64,000 nt of DNA from Streptomyces kronopolitis (GCF_014646275.1 NZ_BMND01000001.1:372001-436000); one strand, 5' to 3'; shown: positions 44,272 to 53,949, numbered from the stretch's first letter. The notes: a model not told the origin generated them from the letters alone. Numbers and translations are program-made.

Positions 44272-45483
44272 TCAGGTCTTGGGGATGAAGGCGTTGCTCA
44301 GCCCCAGAGAGATGTTGCCGCCGGCCCCGGAGTACGTCAGTCCCGGTGCGCCGGAGTTCTGCGCCCCGGCGATGGCGGCATGGCTGACCGAGTACACCTG
44401 GTCAAGGTCGTCGGTGTCATCGGTCCACCACTTGTCAGGAATGGCGTCCATGATGGTGTTGGCCAGCGGGATGCCGGTCGTGCCGTAGCCGGTGACCGTC
44501 AGTAGCGCGTCGACGATGGCCTTGGTGAGGTCCCGGTAGTTGGTCCCGTCGTCCTCCTCCAGGAACACCAGATCGGCCGAGTCGTATCCGAAGTGACTCC
44601 AGTCGATGAGGTTCTGGTTCGGGTGGTAGGCGACGCCCGTCGAGTCCAGGTAGGGCATCTGCAGGGCCGGCTCGGCGAATGCCTTGTCGTTCTTGTCCCA
44701 GCCGCCGACGACGGCGAACGCCTCGGCGCCGCCCTTCCAGAACGGCTCCTCGTTGCTCCGGAGCAAGGAGACGTCGTTGATACGGGTGACGTCCTTCCCC
44801 TGCGGCGAATCGGCCGCCCGGGCCGCGGTCTGCGGCTTCGGGGCGGAGCGGCCGCGGGTGGGGGCGGCACCCGACTGCGCTCGGGCGGCCTTGAAGCCCT
44901 CGCTCATCACTTTCGTGCCGGCCGCCACGATCCGGTCGCCGTCGGTGCCCACGATCAGCACCGGGACATCCGCGGGCGCCGTGGCCCCCAGCGTCACCGC
45001 ACTGCCGTCGGGCCGGTACGCGGTCAGTGTGTCGGCCCGACGGTCGGAGGGCTCCGCGGCGATCAGCGGCTGCACCCCCCTGGCCAGCGCGGCTCGCGCC
45101 CGCGGGTTGGCGAGCCGTACCTGCAGGACGTTGCCCGTCGAGGCGGGCAGCCCCTTGGCCGCGAGGATCGCACTGTTGGACGACGCCACGCTCGCGCGGA
45201 AAGCGCTGGTCGACCCGACCGGCAGCCGGTCCATGCCCACCTCGTTCGCCGAGGCCGCCAGGCCGGCCACCGCCCCCTTGGCCTGCCCCGAGGCATACGC
45301 CTCCCGCAGGCTCCGCGCCGCCGCCTGCTTCGCGTCCTGCACGACGTCCACCCGCGCGGGCCGCGCCCCACCCGGCGCGGTACGTGCCCCGGGCTGCGCC
45401 CACGCCCCCGCGGCGCCGCTCACCAGGCACACGGACGACGTGGCCACGGCCACCGCCGTCCTGATCAGTCCAGACCGGTCCAT
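44272..45483 (-). CDS. secreted protein of unknown function
   Basis: A 403-residue exported protein; ATG 45483 opens with MDRSGLIRTAVAVATSSVCLVS and a cleavable AGAWA site. After a helical Ala-rich stretch (about 40-160) there is a C-terminal domain with GGAEAFAVVGGWDKNDKAFA, SADLVFLEEDDGTNYRDL and TIMDAIPDKWWTDDTDDLDQ, rich in aspartate and perhaps calcium-binding. It resembles the poorly described DUF3103 group, but that assignment is from memory and uncertain. A GAGT-N7-ACTC dyad is 170 bases upstream, shared with the divergent repeat-protein gene. Confidence 0.75.
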   Translation of the reverse strand: MDRSGLIRTAVAVATSSVCLVSGAAGAWAQPGARTAPGGARPARVDVVQDAKQAAARSLREAYASGQAKGAVAGLAASANEVGMDRLPVGSTSAFRASVASSNSAILAAKGLPASTGNVLQVRLANPRARAALARGVQPLIAAEPSDRRADTLTAYRPDGSAVTLGATAPADVPVLIVGTDGDRIVAAGTKVMSEGFKAARAQSGAAPTRGRSAPKPQTAARAADSPQGKDVTRINDVSLLRSNEEPFWKGGAEAFAVVGGWDKNDKAFAEPALQMPYLDSTGVAYHPNQNLIDWSHFGYDSADLVFLEEDDGTNYRDLTKAIVDALLTVTGYGTTGIPLANTIMDAIPDKWWTDDTDDLDQVYSVSHAAIAGAQNSGAPGLTYSGAGGNISLGLSNAFIPKT

Positions 45484-45651
45484 GGTCTTCTCTCCATTGC
45501 TCGCGGCGGCGCGTTCGGATGCCGCGCCCGCCTCGGTCCACGATTCGGCGCGGCAGCGGGACGTCACCGCTTCGTGGGCCATGACCGTCCCGGACGCACA
45601 CCGCGTTCCGCGCCGAGGACTCATTAAGGCCGCGAGCGGACGCCCTGTCAT

Positions 45652-45666
45652 GGGTAGCCGCTACTC
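45652..45666. promoter_or_regulatory. GAGT-N7-ACTC dyad, site 5
   Basis: GGGTAGCCGCTACTC within the longer near-perfect dyad TGGGTAGC-C-GCTACTCA (45651-45667). It lies in the 322-base gap between the divergent secreted-protein gene and the LSIGS-repeat gene and could serve both. Confidence 0.6.
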
Positions 45667-45805
45667 AACAACCCTTCGCTGCACAGCAATTGGGACGGAA
45701 CGGCCCTATCGGGGCGTGGCGGTGTCCCCGGCCCCTTGTGGTTCCTTCGGCTCGGCCTCAGTGCGTTGCGGTGTGCGCCGCGCCTTCACGCGGCACACTG
45801 CCTCC

Positions 45806-46168
45806 ATGACGCACTCCTCTTCCCGCGCAGCAGGAGATTCCGCGCTCTCCTTGTGGTCGAGAGACTCCTTCCTGTCGATCGGCTCCGCGGGCTCCGTGCT
45901 GTCCATCGGATCGGTGGGCAGCGTCCTGTCCATCGGCTCGGTCGGCTCCGCACTGTCCATCGGCTCGATCGGATCGTCCATGTCGCTGCTGTCGTTCGGG
46001 TCCCTGCAGATCACCGGAAGCGCGCTGTCCGTCCAGGCGCGGTGGTCCCTGCTGACCGCCGGCCCGCGCCGCGCGCTCGGCTCACGCGGGATGTGCACCG
46101 TGCTCGGCGTGGGCGGCCTCGTCATGGCCGGCGCGCTCGCCCTGCGCACACGGAGCGTCGGGCCATGA
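45806..46168 (+). CDS. small LSIGSxGS-repeat protein with C-terminal membrane helix
   Basis: A 120-residue protein from ATG 45806. Residues about 20-60 are four near-perfect ten-residue repeats of the form S(V/A)LSIGS(V/A/I)GS, then degenerate copies (MSLLSFGSLQITGSALS). Regular Leu/Ile with Ser/Gly every five residues suggests a narrow beta-solenoid. A hydrophobic helix (VLGVGGLVMAGALAL) ends the protein, so the solenoid may be anchored at the membrane. Similar unnamed proteins occur in streptomycetes; function unknown. It shares a dyad-bearing promoter region with the secreted protein. Confidence 0.7.
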   Translation: MTHSSSRAAGDSALSLWSRDSFLSIGSAGSVLSIGSVGSVLSIGSVGSALSIGSIGSSMSLLSFGSLQITGSALSVQARWSLLTAGPRRALGSRGMCTVLGVGGLVMAGALALRTRSVGP

Positions 46169-46289
46169 AAGATCCGGACCTCACCCGCGCCGTGGTCGGG
46201 CGGGGCTCGGGCGTGGTCACGACGCTGTAGCAGTCGGAGAGGGCAGAGGCAGAAGATCCCTTGCGCACCGGGGGCCCGCGGCCGTTACA

Positions 46290-46337
46290 CCGCTCCGCCG
46301 GTAGCCACGGTAATCCCGGCGGCTACCGGCGGAGCGG
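46290..46337. terminator. perfect 17-pair hairpin between convergent genes
   Basis: Bases 46290-46306 (CCGCTCCGCCGGTAGCC) pair completely with 46321-46337 around a 14-base loop. It lies between the repeat-protein gene and the stop of the cupin-like gene and is a strong bidirectional terminator. Confidence 0.8.
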
Positions 46338-46348
46338 AACGGCGCGGC

Positions 46349-47074
46349 TCAGTCGAGCTTGCAGGCTTCGGAGGCCGGCTGCTCCTTGGCGAGGAATATC
46401 GTCTGGGCCATCATCTTGTAGCCGCTGATGCGCTCGCGGAACGTCTCGATGGACTCCTCGGGGTGCACCGAGTCGATGACGGCGTGCGGGCCGTGCGCGT
46501 TGAACTGGTGGCTGACGCCGCGCGGGATCTGCATGTCCGCCCAGGAGTTCTCCGGGACGATCAGGTTGTAGCGGGTGCGCTCCACGCCGTCCGGGGTGTC
46601 GGAGGCGACGTCCTCGAAGACCTCCGGCCGGAACGGCGTGAGGCCCTCGATGTGGGTCACGTCGATGGGGGAGAGGCTGGACACCCGGATGCGGGTGTCG
46701 GGACCGGTCATCATGCGTACGAAGCGCAGCCCGGTGTGCAGGTGCATCCGGGAGCAGATGTCCCGGTCGATGACATCGTAGAAGTCCATGAGGTAGCGGT
46801 CGGCGAAGAACCCGTCGAAGGGGGCGTCCAGCATGTAGACGTCCCCCTCCTCGAAGGTCTGGGCGCGCTGGATGCCGTCCTTGTCCTGGGTGATCGCGGC
46901 CGGGGTGTGGTGCGCGGTACGCACCACACCGCTCAGGGCGTCGGTGATGGCCACGGAGATCTCGGCGGGCAGCTGGATGACGGGTGTGACATGACACCGG
47001 CCCGGGTCGCTGAAGTCCACCACGTCATGGACTTCGTTCTCGTCGTCGGGGGTGAACTTCATGAACTCGGTCAT
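46349..47074 (-). CDS. cupin-like protein of unknown function
   Basis: A 241-residue protein; ATG 47074 has AAGGAG six bases upstream. Two histidine-bearing segments suit a cupin: RMHLHTGLRFVRMM near residue 112 and MQIPRGVSHQFNAHGPHAVI near residue 190. The first 70 residues are acidic and unlike known domains. No signal peptide. The frame stays open without a stop far upstream of its ATG into the remnants of the preceding gene, which appears frameshifted. Metal-dependent enzyme or binding protein are both possible. Confidence 0.65.
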   Translation of the reverse strand: MTEFMKFTPDDENEVHDVVDFSDPGRCHVTPVIQLPAEISVAITDALSGVVRTAHHTPAAITQDKDGIQRAQTFEEGDVYMLDAPFDGFFADRYLMDFYDVIDRDICSRMHLHTGLRFVRMMTGPDTRIRVSSLSPIDVTHIEGLTPFRPEVFEDVASDTPDGVERTRYNLIVPENSWADMQIPRGVSHQFNAHGPHAVIDSVHPEESIETFRERISGYKMMAQTIFLAKEQPASEACKLD

Positions 47075-47138
47075 GCGAACTCCTTGTGCGATCGGTGCAA
47101 CCGGCTCGGGTCCCTGATCCCTTATGGGGAAGGGGACT

Positions 47139-47486
47139 TCACGGCGCGGTAGATGGTGCGGCAGAAGGCCGGCGTCCTGGAGCAGAGCCCATGTGCACTG
47201 GATGCAGGACGGCTCGGTGTCGTGGTCCGCCGGGTTGAGTCCGGCGCTCTTGAGGGTGGGGGTGATCCCGTCCGGCGTTGCATGTCTCCGCGTGATCGGC
47301 GGGCGTGCACCCGGTGGTGCCGAGTTCCGCGCCCCTCAGACATTCGCCGGCTTCGTCGGGGTCGTCGTCACCGTCCCCCTTGAGGCCGTGGCCATCCGGA
47401 ATGGACTCCGTCAACGGGAGGTCGCGCAGCGGCGTGTACACGTAGTCGAGTACGTCACTCTCGGTCAGCGCAACGCCGTCCTTCAT
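47139..47486 (-). pseudogene. small hypothetical gene, apparently frameshifted
   Basis: ATG 47486 (AGG upstream) starts a frame MKDGVALTESDVLDYVYTPL that is coding-like to about 47280 (GAELGTTGCTPADHAETC). From there the original frame loses third-position GC bias and becomes Pro/Arg-rich, while the +1 frame takes over with normal bias (ITPTLKSAGLNPADHDTEPS then CIQCTWALLQDAG). This second stretch has no start codon of its own and is open into the cupin-like gene. A one-base change near 47280 is the simplest reading. No family is recognised; PADHAET and PADHDTE look like an internal repeat. Confidence 0.45.
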
Positions 47487-48096
47487 CTCTTACCTGCCCT
47501 GGGTAGATGTTCCACCGGCACGGGACGACAGGTTCGCCCACCTCGCGGTATCGGCCGTTGCTGCGCCCGCCCTCGGGAGGGACCGCCACTGCGTGCAGAA
47601 CGTAACGCGACCGGATCACCGCACGGGTAACTACAGCGCCACCCTCCCGGCAATCGATCTGCCCACTGAGCGGTTACTTCGAAATGGCTCGTCAGGTGAG
47701 GTCGATGGCCTGGCAATTCCCGCAGAATGCGCGCGACACCGAGGCCCGCGTGATGAGTGCCTGGCGGTCACCGAGCGTCGGTGCCGAGAGGAGCCCTTGC
47801 GGCCGCACCGTGAGCCGGGATGGCTGATTCGAGCCACTGTCGGCAAGGGGAACGATGCGTCACGCTGTGAGGAGTGATGGGTACTTCAATTGGCCAGGTG
47901 GGTGCGTGCTGTGCTTGAGGGGGCCGGTGACCTGCATTCCCATTCTCAAGGGCACGGTGGGGGAGTTTCTGCCACTGGGAAACGCGTCGGCGGAGATACA
48001 GTCCCAGATGTGCCCGGTCGCCAGAGGTACAGATACCGACGAGACGCTCGGCGAGGTGCGTGTGGCGATACGCCCACGCGTCCTGGAGGTGGACTG
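47487..48096. other. 610-base region without a convincing gene
   Basis: Frames on the plus strand (47593-47877, 47855-48097) lack family motifs. The second ends in TGATG against the binding-protein start at 48097, which could mean coupling, but its cysteine-rich, signal-less sequence is not convincing. The region is less GC-rich than its surroundings. Confidence 0.4.
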
Positions 48097-49080
48097 ATGG
48101 GCCTGGCCCAGGTACGGACGGCCGTCGCGGGCGCCCTGCTGCTCGCCGCCGCAGCGCTGAGCGGCTGCGGACTGACCAGTGGCAGCCCGCTGGCCGACTC
48201 GGTGCGCCCCGGCTCCATCGGGAAGGGGCGACCGCTGAAAGGCGCCCAACTGACCGTGACCTCCAAGGAGTTCACCGAGCAGATCATCCTGGGCCAGATC
48301 ATGGGGCTGGTCTTCAAAGCGGCCGGCGCGGAAGTCCTGGACCGGACGAACATCCAGGGCTCGATCGGTGCCCGCGAGGCGGTCAAGTCCGGTGCGGCGG
48401 ACGGGATGTACGAGTACACCGGCACGGCCTGGATCACCTACCTCGGTCACACCAAGCGGGTCGTCGACCCGCGCGGCCAGTGGGAGGCCGTACGCGAGGC
48501 GGACCGCCGCAACGGCATCACCTGGCTGCCCGCCGCCCCGCTCAACAACACCTACGCGCTGGTCGCGAACCAGTCGAATGCGGAGAAGTACCGGCTGCGC
48601 ACACTCTCCGACGTGGCACGTCTGACGAAGAAGGACCCGGGCGCGGCGACGATCTGCGGCGGAAGCGAGTTCTCGGTGCGCGAGGACGGCCTGCCGGGCG
48701 TGGCGAAGACCTACGGATTCGCCCTCCGGCGCGGGAACTTCAAAAAGATGGACGACGGTGTCGTCTACACCCAGGTCGCCAAGGGCGCGGCCTGCTCCCT
48801 CGGCGTGGCGGCCACCACCGACGGCCGCATTCCCCAGCTCAAGCTGAAGGTGCTGGCGGACGACCGGCACTTCTTCCCCAACTACAACGCGGCACCCGAG
48901 ATGAACAGCGCCACACTGAGGAAGTACCCCGCCATCGCCGACCTCCTCGCCCCGATCACCAAGCGCCTGACGGGAGCAGAGGCCCAACGGCTGAACGCCC
49001 GGGTGGACGTGGACGGTGAGGACCCGCACGAGGTGGCGAAGGACTGGCTGATGCGGCAGGGCTTCATCCGGGAAGGCTGA
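48097..49080 (+). CDS. glycine betaine/choline-type substrate-binding lipoprotein
   Basis: A 327-residue OpuAC/OpuCC-type binding protein; ATG 48097 gives signal VAGALLLAAAALSGC with the lipobox cysteine near residue 24. Family features are LTVTSKEFTEQIILGQIMGLV and SGAADGMYEYTGTAWITYLG near residues 55-115, and a late NYNAAPEMNSATLRKYP. No permease or ATPase for quaternary amines is next to it, so it either serves a distant transporter or is an orphan. It converges with the amino-acid ABC operon. Confidence 0.88.
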   Translation: MGLAQVRTAVAGALLLAAAALSGCGLTSGSPLADSVRPGSIGKGRPLKGAQLTVTSKEFTEQIILGQIMGLVFKAAGAEVLDRTNIQGSIGAREAVKSGAADGMYEYTGTAWITYLGHTKRVVDPRGQWEAVREADRRNGITWLPAAPLNNTYALVANQSNAEKYRLRTLSDVARLTKKDPGAATICGGSEFSVREDGLPGVAKTYGFALRRGNFKKMDDGVVYTQVAKGAACSLGVAATTDGRIPQLKLKVLADDRHFFPNYNAAPEMNSATLRKYPAIADLLAPITKRLTGAEAQRLNARVDVDGEDPHEVAKDWLMRQGFIREG

Positions 49081-49107
49081 CAGACGGATTCGCGTGAGCG
49101 TCCGACG

Positions 49108-49129
49108 GGCAGGGGGAGAGCGCCCTGCC
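49108..49129. terminator. hairpin between convergent transporter genes
   Basis: GGCAGGG (49108-49114) pairs with CCCTGCC (49123-49129) across an eight-base loop in the 96-base gap between convergent genes. Confidence 0.5.
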
Positions 49130-49176
49130 GCTCGTATACATGGCCGGGAACGGGTGGGCACGGTGGTGTGGTGCGG

Positions 49177-49986
49177 TCACAGGAACCGGCTCAGGAATGC
49201 CCTCGTGCGCGGGTTCTCCGGGTGGTCCAGGACCTGCTCGGGGGTGCCGCTCTCCACGATGCGGCCGCCGTCCATGAAGACCACGCGGTCGGCGACTTCC
49301 TTGGCGAAGCCGATCTCGTGGGTGACGACCAGCATGGTGAGACCGCCGCGTGCCAGGTCGCGCATGGTGGCGAGGACCTCGCCGACCAGTTCGGGGTCGA
49401 GAGCGCTGGTCGGCTCGTCGAAGAGCATCAGTTTGGGGCGCATGGCCAGGGCGCGGGCGATGGCGACCCGTTGCTGTTGGCCGCCGGAGAGCTGGCGGGG
49501 GTAAGCGTTCGCCTTGTCGGCGAGGCCCACCTGGTCCAGCAGGCGATGCGCCGTCTGACGTGCCTCGGCCTTGGAGACTCGGAGGACGCCCACGGGGGCT
49601 TCCATGATGTTGGCCAGGACGGTCTGGTGCGGGAACAGGTTGAAGTGCTGGAACACCATGCCGATGTCCCGCCGCTGCACCGTCGCCTGGCTCGGGCGCA
49701 GGTGGTGGACCCGGGAGCCCGACCTGCGGAAGCCGATCAACTCGCCCTCGACGTGGACCGAGCCGGAGTCGATCCGCTCCAGGTTGTTGACGCAGCGCAG
49801 GAACGTCGACTTACCCGAGCCGGACGGGCCGAGCAGTACGACGACCTCCCCGCGGCGCACTTCCAGGTCGATGCCCTTGAGGACCTCCAGGTGCCCGAAG
49901 TGCTTGTGCACCTGGTGGGCCCGCACCATCGGCGTCTCGGTGGCCGGGGCGGCGTCCGTCGTGAGCGTGGTCGTGTCGGTCGTCAT
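49177..49986 (-). CDS. polar amino acid ABC transporter ATP-binding protein
   Basis: A 269-residue GlnQ/HisP-type ATPase; ATG 49986 overlaps the permease stop as ATGA. Walker [10 protein letters not shown] (about 54-62), Q-loop [15 protein letters not shown], signature [15 protein letters not shown], Walker [15 protein letters not shown] and H-loop VVTHEIGFA are all canonical. It completes an importer with the permease and binding protein upstream. Confidence 0.95.
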   Translation of the reverse strand: MTTDTTTLTTDAAPATETPMVRAHQVHKHFGHLEVLKGIDLEVRRGEVVVLLGPSGSGKSTFLRCVNNLERIDSGSVHVEGELIGFRRSGSRVHHLRPSQATVQRRDIGMVFQHFNLFPHQTVLANIMEAPVGVLRVSKAEARQTAHRLLDQVGLADKANAYPRQLSGGQQQRVAIARALAMRPKLMLFDEPTSALDPELVGEVLATMRDLARGGLTMLVVTHEIGFAKEVADRVVFMDGGRIVESGTPEQVLDHPENPRTRAFLSRFL

Positions 49987-51041
49987 GAGGAGGCCTCCGA
50001 TGCGGACTCTGCCGGGTCTGCCGAGGGTGTCTTCGCGGGTGCCGTGCGCCGGCGGAAGAGCGCGAAGTCCCAGAAGCTCTGCGGGGTGTTGCGGCTGCTG
50101 CCGCGGGCGTAATGGCGCTCGATGAACGACTGCCCGATGTACAGCACCGAGGTCATGACCAGGTACCACAGGCAGGCCACGATGAGCAGCGGGATGGTCT
50201 CGAAGGTGCGGTTGTAGATCGACTGAGCCGTGTAGAGCAGGTCGGCCAGGGCGATCACACTGACCAGCGAGGTCGCCTTGAGCATGTTGATGACCTGGCT
50301 GCCGGTGGGCGGCACGATGAACCGCATGGCCTGCGGCAGCACGATCCGGCGCAGGATCCGCGCCCGGCCCATGCCGAGTGCCGAGGCGGCCTCGGTCTGG
50401 CCGTGGTCCACGCCGAGCAGACCGCCGCGCACGATCTCCGCCATGTAGGCGGCCTCGTTGAGCCCGAGGCCGAGGATGGCCGCGAGCCACGGGCTGATCA
50501 GCGAGTTGGTCCCGGCGCTGACGAACTCGGGGCCGAAGGGGATGCCGAAGGAGATCCGGGGCAGCAGCGCCGACAGGTTGTACCAGAAGATGAGCTGCAC
50601 CAGCACGGGGATGCCGCGGAAGAACCAGACGTACGCCCCGCAGACCGTGCCGAGCACCCGGTTCTCCGACATGCGGCCCACCGCGACGAACACCCCGCCG
50701 ATGATGCCGATCGCCATGGCCACCACCGTGAGTTCGATGGTGGTGGCGATGCCCTGGCCGAAGATCTGTGCGCCGAAGTAGGCGCGGACCGTGCCCCACT
50801 CGAAGTTCGGGTTGGTGAACAGGACGTGCCCGAGCTGGGCGGCGAGCACGGCCAGGACCGCCACGGACAGCCAGCGCAGCGGATGTCGCAGGGGGATCGC
50901 GTGGGCCACGTCCACGTCGTCCGGCCTTGTGCCGACGGGCTCGTTGTCCACGTGCCTGTGGTCCACAGGCGCCTTCACGGTCCCGACGGCGACCGTCGGT
51001 GCGTTGCCCCGGGGCTCCGGGGAGGGGGATGGGGTGCCCAT
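49983..51041 (-). CDS. amino acid ABC transporter permease
   Basis: A 352-residue permease. A hydrophilic 55-residue N-terminus precedes about six membrane helices. The His/Glu/Gln permease TM signature is [19 protein letters not shown], and the EAA loop is [20 protein letters not shown]. One permease gene suggests a homodimer. It lies 45 bases after the binding-protein gene in the same operon. Confidence 0.94.
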   Translation of the reverse strand: MGTPSPSPEPRGNAPTVAVGTVKAPVDHRHVDNEPVGTRPDDVDVAHAIPLRHPLRWLSVAVLAVLAAQLGHVLFTNPNFEWGTVRAYFGAQIFGQGIATTIELTVVAMAIGIIGGVFVAVGRMSENRVLGTVCGAYVWFFRGIPVLVQLIFWYNLSALLPRISFGIPFGPEFVSAGTNSLISPWLAAILGLGLNEAAYMAEIVRGGLLGVDHGQTEAASALGMGRARILRRIVLPQAMRFIVPPTGSQVINMLKATSLVSVIALADLLYTAQSIYNRTFETIPLLIVACLWYLVMTSVLYIGQSFIERHYARGSSRNTPQSFWDFALFRRRTAPAKTPSADPAESASEASS

Positions 51042-51086
51042 GGCGGCTGTCTCCTGTCGCTCTCGTGGGTGGTCCGGCGTCGTGGC

Positions 51087-52022
51087 CTAGGACTTGGCGA
51101 GGTTGATGCCCGCCTGCTTGAGCTGGTTGTCCTCAAGACCCCACTTCTTCATGATCTGCCCGTACGTGCCGTTGTCGATGAGCTTCTGGAACGCCGTGTG
51201 CAGTACGTCGCGCAGCTCGCCGCCCTTGGGGACGACGGCACCCTGGTAGAGGGCGTCGAAGCCGTTGGACTGCCCGGTGCCGGCGAGCTCCAGCTGCCCC
51301 TTGGACTCCTTGACGAAGTACGTGAGCGGGGCCTGCGAGGAGAAGAAGGCGTCGGCGCGACCGGACTTGACGGCCAGGACGGAGGACGGCTGGTCCTTGT
51401 AGGACTGCACCTGGACGGCGGACTTGCCGTCCTTCACACAGGTCCGGGACTGCTTCTTGATGACGCCCTCGGCGGAGCCGCCGGCCATGACGGCGACCTT
51501 TTGGCCGCAGGCGGTGTCGAGGGATGTGATCTTCTTGGGGTTGCCCTTGGGCACCGCGAAGACGACGAACTCGCGCACCCAGTCCACGAAGTCGCTGGCG
51601 CCCTGCCGTTCCTTGAAGTCGCCGACCGGGCCCATGGCGAAGTCGTACCGGCCGGCCTTGATGCCGGTCAGCACGCTGGGCAGGCCGTCGGCGGTGACGT
51701 CCTCGATCTTGACGCCGAGCAGCCGGCCGAGGGCGGCCGACAGGTCGGCGGAGGCGCCGCTGAGGGTGTGGCCGTCGGTGCCGGCGATCTCGTAGGGCGG
51801 GAAGGACCCGCTGTTGACCGAGACCAGCTTCCCGGCCGTGCGGACCTTGGCCGGCAGCTTGTCGTGGAGCGTCTTGTCCTCGCTGACCTTGACCGTGCCG
51901 CCCGAGCCGGTGGCGGCCGACCCGCCCGGCTCGGCCTGGGGCGGGTTGCTGCCGCAGGCAGCGACGAGGGCGGTGCAGGAGAGGGCACCGAGGGTGAGGA
52001 CGAGGCGTCTGCTGGTGAACAT
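51087..52022 (-). CDS. amino acid ABC substrate-binding lipoprotein
   Basis: A 311-residue SBP_bac_3-family protein: signal [17 protein letters not shown] with lipobox LVAAC, then [20 protein letters not shown], the typical opening of amino-acid binding proteins, and [22 protein letters not shown] 52022 lies two bases from the stop of the nitrilase gene, so they are cotranscribed. The ligand is probably a polar amino acid or an amide/nitrile-derived compound given the nitrilase partner. Confidence 0.92.
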   Translation of the reverse strand: MFTSRRLVLTLGALSCTALVAACGSNPPQAEPGGSAATGSGGTVKVSEDKTLHDKLPAKVRTAGKLVSVNSGSFPPYEIAGTDGHTLSGASADLSAALGRLLGVKIEDVTADGLPSVLTGIKAGRYDFAMGPVGDFKERQGASDFVDWVREFVVFAVPKGNPKKITSLDTACGQKVAVMAGGSAEGVIKKQSRTCVKDGKSAVQVQSYKDQPSSVLAVKSGRADAFFSSQAPLTYFVKESKGQLELAGTGQSNGFDALYQGAVVPKGGELRDVLHTAFQKLIDNGTYGQIMKKWGLEDNQLKQAGINLAKS

Positions 52023-52023
52023 G

Positions 52024-52857
52024 TCAGGCTCCGAGGGGAAACGCGTCGGCGGGGGCAGTGCCGAGGAGACGGACAGCGGGGTCGACGGCGAACCGTCGGT
52101 TGGCGAGGACCGGGAGGGTGCTGCGGGCGGCAGCGGTGACGCCAGGGTCGGCTTCGGCCCAGGCCAGCCCCGGCGCTGCGGCGAGCCGGGAGCGGACGGT
52201 GCCGAGCGGGTCGACGATCAGACTGTTACCGATGTTGCGCGGGCCGCATTCGCCGCTGGCCGCGACCCAGCAGGTGTTCTCCAGGGCCCGCGCGGTGGCC
52301 ATGACCTCCCAGTGACGCTCCTTGGCCGGGCCGCGCACCCAGGCCGCCGGAAGCGCCAGCACCTCGGCACCGGCGTCGGCGAGCAGCCGGGCCAATTCCG
52401 GGAAGCGCACGTCGTAGCAGGTCATGAGGCCGACCTTGGTGCCGGCCAGCTCGACGACCACGGGCGGCTCGTCGGCGGGACGGACGTCGACGGACTCCTG
52501 GGTGCCGAAGGCGTCGTACAGGTGGATCTTGCGGTAGCGGGCGATCAGTGCACCCGCGCGCAGCACCACCAGCGTGTTGAAGACCCGGCCGTCGTCGGAC
52601 GGTTCATGGATGCCGACCACGATGGCCGTGCTGCTGCGGGCGGTGGCCGCGGCCAGCTCGGTGACGAACGGGCCGTCCAGCGGCTGCGCCACCTCGCGGA
52701 TCCGGTGGCGGTCCTCGGTGAACCGGGCCAGCACGCCCTCGGGCAGTACGAGCAGGTCGGCGCGGCCGCGGTCCGCCTCGGCGGCCAGGTCGATGCAGGC
52801 GGTGAGGTTGTCCTGCCAGTCGGGACCGGCGGCGAACTGTCCTACGGCGATGCGCAT
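52024..52857 (-). CDS. carbon-nitrogen hydrolase (nitrilase superfamily amidase)
   Basis: A 277-residue enzyme with the complete Glu-Lys-Cys triad: glutamate in LLVLPEGVLARF, lysine in YRKIHLYDAFG and cysteine in GLMTCYDVRFPELAR. Branch features (FNTLVVLRAGALIARYRK, ASGECGPRNIGNS) fit omega-amidase/aliphatic amidase-like members. It stands in an amino-acid importer operon, so it may release ammonia from an imported amide. No signal peptide, so cytoplasmic. Confidence 0.92.
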   Translation of the reverse strand: MRIAVGQFAAGPDWQDNLTACIDLAAEADRGRADLLVLPEGVLARFTEDRHRIREVAQPLDGPFVTELAAATARSSTAIVVGIHEPSDDGRVFNTLVVLRAGALIARYRKIHLYDAFGTQESVDVRPADEPPVVVELAGTKVGLMTCYDVRFPELARLLADAGAEVLALPAAWVRGPAKERHWEVMATARALENTCWVAASGECGPRNIGNSLIVDPLGTVRSRLAAAPGLAWAEADPGVTAAARSTLPVLANRRFAVDPAVRLLGTAPADAFPLGA

Positions 52858-52938
52858 GGGCGCTCCTCCAGAATGCGGTGGCGGGTGGATGAAGGAGACG
52901 TGGAGGGGGGATGGGGTCGGGTGGGCGAGGTCTGCGGC

Positions 52939-53949
52939 TCACGCGGCCGAGGTGGCGGCCGCGGCGGACGGTTCGGGGAAGGGCTCCGGGAAGGCTTCCG
53001 GCAAGACGACGGCCGGGTCGATCGGGTCGGGCCAGACGCCCTGTGCGTGCAGCTCCTCGCAGAAGGCGGCGGTCATCGCCGCGTTGCGCACGGTGCCGTA
53101 CGGCATCCAGTCGTCGCCGAATACGGTGGCCGACTCGGTGAGCGAGTGCAGCAGCCAGGGCGTGGTGTCGGTGAGCAGCCGGCGTCGGCCCAGCCAGTGG
53201 CGCTTGGACTGCTCCAGCGCCGCCAGGAGCGTGGCGGGCAGCTCGGGGTGGGCCTCGACGACCTCCTTCTTGAGGGTCACCAGGTGGATTCCGGGGACGA
53301 ACCCCGTGGCCGACCAGTAGGCGCGCTCGGCGGCGGGGTGGTCGTCGAGCAGATGCCTGAAACGGCTGTCCGGGGTGAAGAACTCCGGCGGCATGAAGGG
53401 CGTGAGGATCACGTCCAGGCGCCCGGCGGCCAGTTCCCCGGTCAGGGACTCGCCCGCCTTCATCGCCGAGACGTTCGCCGGCAGCGGGCGGTCGCCCAGC
53501 CGGCGCTTGTCGGTCTCACCGGCGGCCAGCGGCCCGACGCGCCAGGTGACGTCGGCCAGGTCCACGCCCGCGGCGCGGATCAGCGCCCGGGTCCAGGTGT
53601 TGCCGGAGTCGGGCCAGCCGGTGAGGCCGACGCGGGCGCCGGCGAGCTGCTCGAACGACCGCAGCGGGCTGTCGGTCCGCACCAGCGCACAGCGGTGGCG
53701 AAAGCCCCGCATCACGAAGGCGGGTAGGCCCACCAGCCGGTCGTCGCCCGCCGCCCTGGCCTGCACATAGCGGCTGAACGAGGTCTCCCCGCCGTCCAGG
53801 CCGGGCTCGGCCAGTACGTCCGGGGTGCTGTCCCGCGCCTCGATCCGCACCTCGAAGCCCGGAACCCGCACCAGTCCCGTCATCAACGGCACCAGATGGT
53901 CCCAGTCGCGCAGTCCCAGGTGGACGGTGGGGACGGACAGACCTGACAC
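52939..53949 (-). CDS. NMT1/dihydroxyphthalate-decarboxylase-like periplasmic-binding-fold protein
   Basis: About 336 residues from GTG 53949, chosen for AGGAG eight bases upstream; the frame is open to 54006. The protein begins LSVPTVHLGLRDWDHLVPLM and has a binding-protein-II fold (SFEQLAGARVGLTGWPDSGN near residue 105), as in solute-binding proteins and 4,5-dihydroxyphthalate decarboxylase-like enzymes. No signal peptide is visible, which favours an intracellular enzyme over a transporter subunit. It is first in the operon leading to the nitrilase and amino-acid importer, divergent from the MocR regulator. Confidence 0.78.
   Translation of the reverse strand: MSGLSVPTVHLGLRDWDHLVPLMTGLVRVPGFEVRIEARDSTPDVLAEPGLDGGETSFSRYVQARAAGDDRLVGLPAFVMRGFRHRCALVRTDSPLRSFEQLAGARVGLTGWPDSGNTWTRALIRAAGVDLADVTWRVGPLAAGETDKRRLGDRPLPANVSAMKAGESLTGELAAGRLDVILTPFMPPEFFTPDSRFRHLLDDHPAAERAYWSATGFVPGIHLVTLKKEVVEAHPELPATLLAALEQSKRHWLGRRRLLTDTTPWLLHSLTESATVFGDDWMPYGTVRNAAMTAAFCEELHAQGVWPDPIDPAVVLPEAFPEPFPEPSAAAATSAA

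Noticed and set aside
47855-48097. 80-residue frame ending TGATG against the betaine-type binding protein
   Set aside because: The overlap hints at coupling, but there is no ribosome site, no family and poor codon bias.
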